The translations under genes and the position numbers were made by a program. From assembly GCA_045837725.1 (NCBI GenBank), contig JBEWZL010000127.1, positions 248,001 to 312,000 of the forward strand: a stretch of DNA of 64,000 nt. Reading direction: 5' to 3'. Each line of letters starts with the position of its first letter. Within the stretch, counting starts at the first letter, position 1. The notes beneath the pieces were generated by a model that saw only the letters and a list, made by a program, of their open reading frames with translations, was not told the DNA's origin and searched no databases. Origin of the DNA: Vermamoeba vermiformis (taxonomy: Eukaryota > Tubulinea > Echinamoebida). Of the stretch, positions 59,133-64,000 are shown piece after piece.

Positions 59133-61347
59133 ATGAATCCCAACCCAATCGCAGGCGATGATGCCACTGAAGCGGCACGTAAAAGTGGGTGGATCGTGAA
59201 GCAAGGAGGAAACCCGAAGGATGCGTGGAAGAAGCGCTTTATGGTTCTTTGCGGGCCAAGTCTTCATTATTACTCTGACGCAGTAAGTTTAATTGTGTTT
59301 TATTGATAAACTTGAGCTGATCTTGTACGGTGCAAAGCCAAAAGGAGAGATACCGTATTTATCCGCGACTCATATCGAACCAGAAGACTCTCCGCAGTAT
59401 AAAGGACGTCCATATTGTTTCCGAATAGCAACGCCTGACAGAGTGTATCGAATCTCATGTGACTCGGCCGATGAAATGAATTCTTGGTTGAAATTGCTTC
59501 AGGACCGAAAACAAGCACACGACAAGCTTGAAGATGATAAAAGAAAGTCACTTGTGATGAAGGCAAAGCTAAAACGCCAGCTAACGGTAAGTGAAACTGA
59601 TCGGGTTTTTCCGTCGCAGATCCTGAATTTTCTATTTTAGGACATGTATGACATTGTTATCGACATAGACAATCTCATCGATTTAGAAGAGGGATGGAAG
59701 ATTTATTTCGCGCAACGACTTCTCAGCCGGATCGAAGGCGCAGCTGTCATAAACAAGCCGCTCGATCCAGAAACAGTGAACAATTTGAGCTTGAGCACTA
59801 CTAAAGTGGTTGTTTCCGTTCTTGGTCTGTTCAACAAGGGTAAAACGTTCTTGTTGAACAAGATCTGCAATGAGAACTTTGACAGTGGCTACAAAGTAAC
59901 GACCCGCGGATTAAGCTTCAAAGAGCCATACGATATGAACAATATCATCTTATTGGACACTGCAGGAACATCATCTCCATTACAAAGTAAGTAAATCCAA
60001 ATTCAAGCAACTTTAACTAATGCAGCTCAGTCAAAAACCCGAAATCCACGTTAGCCGTGAAGAAATCCACCGAAGATTTCCTTCAAAAGATGTCGTTTCT
60101 CCTTTCTGATATCATCATTGTCGTCGTTAATGAGCTCACTTGGCCCGATCAAGAGTACATGACTGCACTAGCTGAGCAAGTTCGTGAACGACCGAACGAC
60201 GCAGTGGACAACAAAATTATCGTTGTGCACAACTATAAGGATGCCGAGACAGTTGAGGATTATTTGATAATGAGACAGGTACGTACTTTTTAACTTGTCC
60301 GTTGACTGTTTACCAATGCTTCAATTAGAAATTCTGCGTCAATTGTTTCGAGGGCTCGCAGCGTTTTACGGACGTGCAGCTAAGAACAGGCCGTGAACGC
60401 GCTGATTTCTTCTTGAGCAACGGTGGTGCTCTACAGCACGTCTTCCTTGCAAAAGAAGGGTCGCCCGCTGGGAACATGTACAACGAGAGAACTCTTGAGT
60501 TGATTCGAATGTGGATCAGAACGAGAAACATCTCGTCATCACAGCCCCTTATCAGCAAATTCTGCACCTTGGCTGCGGCAGAGCTTCGCATTTACTTCTC
60601 AAAGATTAAATCACTCTACTTGGTATGCATTACATTACCATCCTTGGATCGAACCATTATTCTAACTTGTTCAGGTACATACGCCAATCAATCCAAGACC
60701 CCAGTCAGTGCGTATTGCAGTGAAAAGGATTAACACTAATGAAGGATGGGGTGATACGCCGACAAATTGGGAAGAAGAAACAGAATCTACTCCGTACAAG
60801 ATTAAAGCTGTATCAATCAATGGGGATGACTTAGGTTACATCCACAATCACATCACGTTTGAAGGTTTCCATCTTGCCCTGTCAAGCACCATCTTTCAAC
60901 CAAAGGTAGGTATCAGTTCTTATGCATTACTTCTACTAACACTTGCTGCAGTTTGATGTGATTGAGAGAGATGACCATTTCATTGTTGCTGTTGAGTGTC
61001 CTGGAATTGAGCGTGAAGTCAAATTGGTAGACCTTCGTCAACTCACAGAGGACACTACTTCATCATGGATTGGAGCAACGGTTGGTTTGATCAAGAATGT
61101 GCGTCATCTTATCATTCAAGGTCATAAGTCTCTTTCATTTCCAAGTCCCAACAATGCCACTGATATTCCTTACCGCTTGCAACCCAGTGAAGAGGTAAAA
61201 CGGAGGCAGCTGCCCAGTGGCTCATTTACTCAAGCATATCCTCTGCCAGTTTATTATAAGTCAGAAATCACAAAAACAGTTCTGAAAGGTGGACAGTTTT
61301 TCATTTTCATTCAAAAAGACAATCATCTAGTTAATCACAATAATTAA
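59133..61347 (+). CDS. PH domain - large GTPase - Hsp20/alpha-crystallin fusion
   Basis: About 635 residues in seven exons. Residues 15-110: a PH domain (SGWIVKQGGNPKDAWKKRFM, LCGPSLHYYSDA, YRISCDSADEMNSWLKLLQD). About 170-370: a GTPase with VSVLGLFNKGKTFLLNKI (G1), YKVTTRGLSF (switch I Thr), IILLDTAGTSSP (G3), DIIIVVVNELTWPDQEY and IIVVHNYKD (G4 position), closest in style to GBP/atlastin-like GTPases. About 500-635: FDVIERDDHFIVAVECPGIE, RHLIIQGHK and RRQLPSGSFTQAYPLPVYY, then VLKGGQFFIFIQK, the strand order of an alpha-crystallin (small heat-shock) domain. Membrane recruitment by PH, nucleotide-driven assembly by the GTPase and client or coat binding by Hsp20 is inference. Stop 61345-61347. 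Confidence 0.8.
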
Positions 61348-61470
61348 AATAAACAATGTTTCTTTCTGTTTATTGGGGTACCCAGCAAAAAAGAAATCAG
61401 AAATTTATATATTATATAGGATTTAGGGCTGGGGCTAGGATTTTTGTTAACAAAAAAAAAATCACCATGC

Positions 61471-61680
61471 ATACACTTTGGTGTACGCCCCGTACGGCAA
61501 GCTGTATGCCCCTCACACCCCCGTACAGCACGCTGTACACCCTTCACACTACTGTACACTTTGGTGTACGTCCCTTTCGCACCCATACACTTCAGTGTAC
61601 GCCACTTTGCATCAGTGTACACTTCAGTGTACACCCCCATACAGCACACTGTACACCCCCTCGCACCCCCTGTACAGATA
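61471..61680. repeat. Array of short GTACA-N6-TGTAC palindromes in a C-rich spacer
   Basis: At least six 16-nt imperfect palindromes follow one another: 61471-61486 (loop CTTTGG), 61523-61538 (GCACGC), 61554-61569 (CTTTGG), 61585-61600 (CTTCAG), 61617-61632 (CTTCAG) and 61639-61654 (GCACAC), plus a weaker one at about 61492. The arms are G/ATACA and TGTAC, with only a few alternate loop types. Spacers are C-rich on the plus strand (CACCCCC). Not a CRISPR array: the units are palindromes with short irregular spacing. Confidence 0.8.
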
Positions 61681-61699
61681 GGGTGATGATGGTATCAAT

Positions 61700-63205
61700 G
61701 TTGGTTAACTGGTATATGGATGCTTTAAGTCTACAGAAGCATGATATCTGATCCTGCTTCTTTTCCGCATCTTTCAGATTGGCGGTATCCTGATAATAGA
61801 GAATGAAGTGATTTAATTGTTAATGTTATCAATGTCAGTTAACAGTTAACGAATGCTTTAAATGAATTGATGCATGACAATCAATCCTGCATCATATCCA
61901 CATCCGCATCTTCCAGATTGGCGGCATGCTTGATAGTGAGAATTGATATGATTTGAATGTGATATCAATCACAGTTTATTGCTGGTGGATTCCAAGTAAG
62001 AGTGATGAATCTGATGTGATTCTAATTACATTTCCGCTCTATTCAATGCGGTATGCTAATAGTGAAGATCATTGTGTTCAAATGCATTCTAATTTCACTT
62101 CCGCTCTATTTGATGCGGCTTGCTAATGAAGGGAATTGATGTTTTACATGAATGTCTGATGTGGATATATGTTTGAGTGACGAATGTATTGAATCTAATA
62201 ATGTCGTTTCAAATCACAAGCGGATTAGTTTATCATATTCAATCAACAAATATACTTCCGCTTTCATCAAATGCAGCTTCCCACGTACACATTAGTTGTT
62301 TTGATTCAATCGTTGTTTGTTTTGATTCTGAGCGGCTTCCAAATAATGTATTTGATTGTAATAGTGTCAATTCATCAAGTGGATTGATGTAGTCATATGT
62401 TATTTCCATTTTGGTAAGCGGCTTCCAAGAGTAATGAGAAAGGAGAGTGAAATTTCATTGTTAAAGTGGATAGATGCTAGTTAATTGGTAAATGAATGCT
62501 TTGAGAATATTGAAGCATGATGTCTATCCCTGCTTCATATCATATCCGCATCATGAATGATGGGCGGCACCCAATAGATGAGAAATGAATGAATGAGTTG
62601 AATGTTGATGGTATCAATGCAAATAGATTGGTATAGTAATCAATGCAATTTCACAGCTAATTAATGCTTTTAGTCTACAGAAGCACGATATCTAATCTTG
62701 CCTCATTTCCGCTTTCATTCTGAAATGCGGCACACAGATAATGAGAATGGTGGATTGAATCTAATGATTCTGTTCTGAATGTTAGGTGGATTCCAAATAA
62801 TGAGAATAGATAGATGATCAATGTAAGTTCAATGGTAACGAGTGCTTTAAATCTACTGATGCATGATATCAATTCCTGCATCATTTCCGCACCAAGAATG
62901 ATTGGCGGTATCCTGATAATGAGATTCATATGGTTTTGTAATGATTTGATTCCTGATGTTAGGCGGTATCCAATGATAGAGATCATGAATCAATTCCAAT
63001 GAAGTTATTCTCAATGTTAGGTGGTATCCAGATATACAGTGGTGATAGTGAATTCTCAATGTTTTCTGTTTGATGATAGGTGGTACCCTATAATGGAGTG
63101 TTAAGTGTAATATCATGCGTATTGATTGTTAAGTGGATTCCAATGAAGAGAATTGAGTGTAAAATCATTCATTTATTCTCTGATGTTAAGCGGTATCCAG
63201 ATAAA
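61700..63205. repeat. Degenerate stem-forming satellite
   Basis: About 17 copies of a G-C/T-GG-C/T-A/T-T-C-C core (GCGGTATCC, GCGGCTTCC, GTGGATTCC) followed by an AATGAGAAT-like word recur every 60-130 bp. Examples lie near 61782, 61918, 62046, 62332, 62413, 62568, 62725, 62908, 62963, 63018, 63130 and 63188. Many are preceded by CCGC so that CCGC-N10-17-GCGG can pair. A second block, TGCTTTAA/G followed by a GAAGCATGATATC-N-TGCTTC hairpin, recurs near 61716, 61855, 62500, 62664 and 62842. No long open frame. Non-coding; consistent with a subtelomeric or pericentromeric satellite. Confidence 0.75.
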
Positions 63206-64000
63206 GGGTTAGGGGCAGATTCCCTGGCGAACGAAGTGAGCCAATGGGGGGTTTAGGGGGGCTTGCCCCCCTAATAATGATAAGAATCACCATATTATAT
63301 GGCTGTACATGCATATTAATATAGCTTTAGGGTTTGGGCTTATGCTTCGCTTTTCAGGCCCCTGGATCTCTGACGAAATTTCACCGAAATTTCCGGGAGT
63401 TGTTCCATGCAGCGAGGGCCGAAGGCCCGAGCGCATGGCACCAAGTCCCATTACATTTGGTGATAGTGATGCAGAGATACAGGGGCTCGAAGTAGCTGCG
63501 GCGCCAGCGTCGTAATGCCGCAATGCCGCAGGCAAATCACCGTTCCCGACACTTTTCGGTTAATTCTAGCTCTGAGTCACGGACACTCCCAGACCTCTCC
63601 TTTGCAGGGTAGTCTAGTCTATATTTTAGATGATTTATCATATAAAATTTATTAATATTGCTGAAAGTTCGAATTTTTCGAAAAATGAAGGGACTTGGCC
63701 ACGAATTTTTGATTTTTTCGAATTTACACTTATCTTTCACTGCAACACCACAGACAAGATATTTTAATCATTTGGTTATATAAGGTATTATAATTTCTTA
63801 GTATAGTGTTCACTTGCTTGTAAATTTTAAAATTACTGAAAATTAAGTTCGAACCCATGCATATTTTTAAAAATCCTTATTGTTTTTAATTTTTTAAAGT
63901 TTTTTGTCTAAGTCTTTTTTAGCATCATGGCCTTGGGGTTAGGGATCAGGTGACCAGATCCCGAGCCGTAGATCTCGCTTTCGCTCGCGATTTGAATCGC
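63206..64000. repeat. GC-rich hairpin segment and AT-rich tail, non-coding
   Basis: Contains GGGGGGCTTGCCCCCC at 63254-63271, a second stem at about 63406-63441 (CCATGC...GGGCC GAA GGCCC...GCATGG), and words typical of dispersed repeats such as CGAAGTGAGCC and GCTTTCGCTCGCGA. Short frames such as 63309-63515 are open but look like read-through of the hairpins. From about 63600 the DNA is AT-rich with no gene. The end of the window is again GC-rich. Probably part of a larger repeat extending beyond the window. Confidence 0.5.

Noticed and set aside
61471-61680. CRISPR-like array
   Set aside because: Units are short palindromes with variable short spacing and few loop types; no unique spacers and the genome is eukaryotic.
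63309-63515. Open frame in the GC-rich repeat as a gene
   Set aside because: It reads through hairpins and has low-information composition; no start context, introns or family.
1-64000. Frequent GGATCC/AGATCC words in introns and gaps
   Set aside because: My rough count (about 16 GGATCC) is not far above what base composition predicts, and the flanks do not align, so I do not call it a repeat family.

Overview
The window reads as nuclear DNA of a free-living, amoeba-like microbial eukaryote; I cannot name the species. Genes are packed on both strands with short gaps. Most are split by 45-120 nt AT-rich GT-AG introns with GTAAGT-like donors. The gene set is eukaryotic: gamma-tubulin complex, importin-alpha-type ARM repeats, cytosolic ribosomal protein uL11, a talin-rod-like protein, a CLU-type protein, F-box and U-box ubiquitin-ligase parts, and a DCAF8-type receptor. 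Several predicted surface proteins have a signal peptide, a Pro/Ser/Thr stalk and a hydrophobic tail, as in predatory or soil amoebae. I see no tRNA, rRNA, CRISPR, virus-like element or obvious transposase gene.

Layout. 1-8.4 kb: end of a small coiled-coil gene, two tandem F-box/WD-type paralogues (minus), and a DCAF8-like WD40 gene (plus). 8.7-11.6 kb: a predicted fusion of an unassigned conserved domain and a helix-turn-helix to importin-alpha-like ARM repeats. 11.6-15.7 kb: a local tandem duplication with two secreted Cys-rich paralogues, decaying copies of a kelch gene tail, and the kelch surface-protein gene itself. 15.7-27 kb: a protein kinase, GCP2, a membrane J-protein and a leucine-rich repeat protein. 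27-36.5 kb: a PH-ARM-SMP-like protein, a surface protein, uL11, and a NHL / coiled-coil / SAM-SAM / U-box protein. 36.8-42.6 kb: a divergent tryptophan pair, a TrpE-TrpG fusion and a TrpA-TrpB fusion, sharing a 316-bp gap. 42.8-54.2 kb: a talin-rod-like gene, a CLU-type gene, a coiled-coil GRAM gene and two surface-protein paralogues.

54.9-61.3 kb is the most unusual part. Two genes are divergent across only about 177 bp, and both carry large-GTPase (GBP/dynamin-like) domains. The minus-strand gene is predicted to encode SAM-SAM-GTPase-RING-patatin-like phospholipase. The plus-strand gene encodes PH-GTPase-Hsp20/alpha-crystallin. Such parts are known separately in innate immunity and membrane defence (GBPs, RING ligases, patatin effectors), so this pair is my best candidate for an undescribed system. 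It lies beside about 2.6 kb of non-coding repeats (61.47-64 kb): an array of short palindromes, a stem-forming satellite, and GC-rich hairpins, which suggests a subtelomeric or otherwise repeat-rich neighbourhood.

Domain calls come from reading translated exons by eye. No database search was run, and exon joins are inferred from splice consensus and reading phase.
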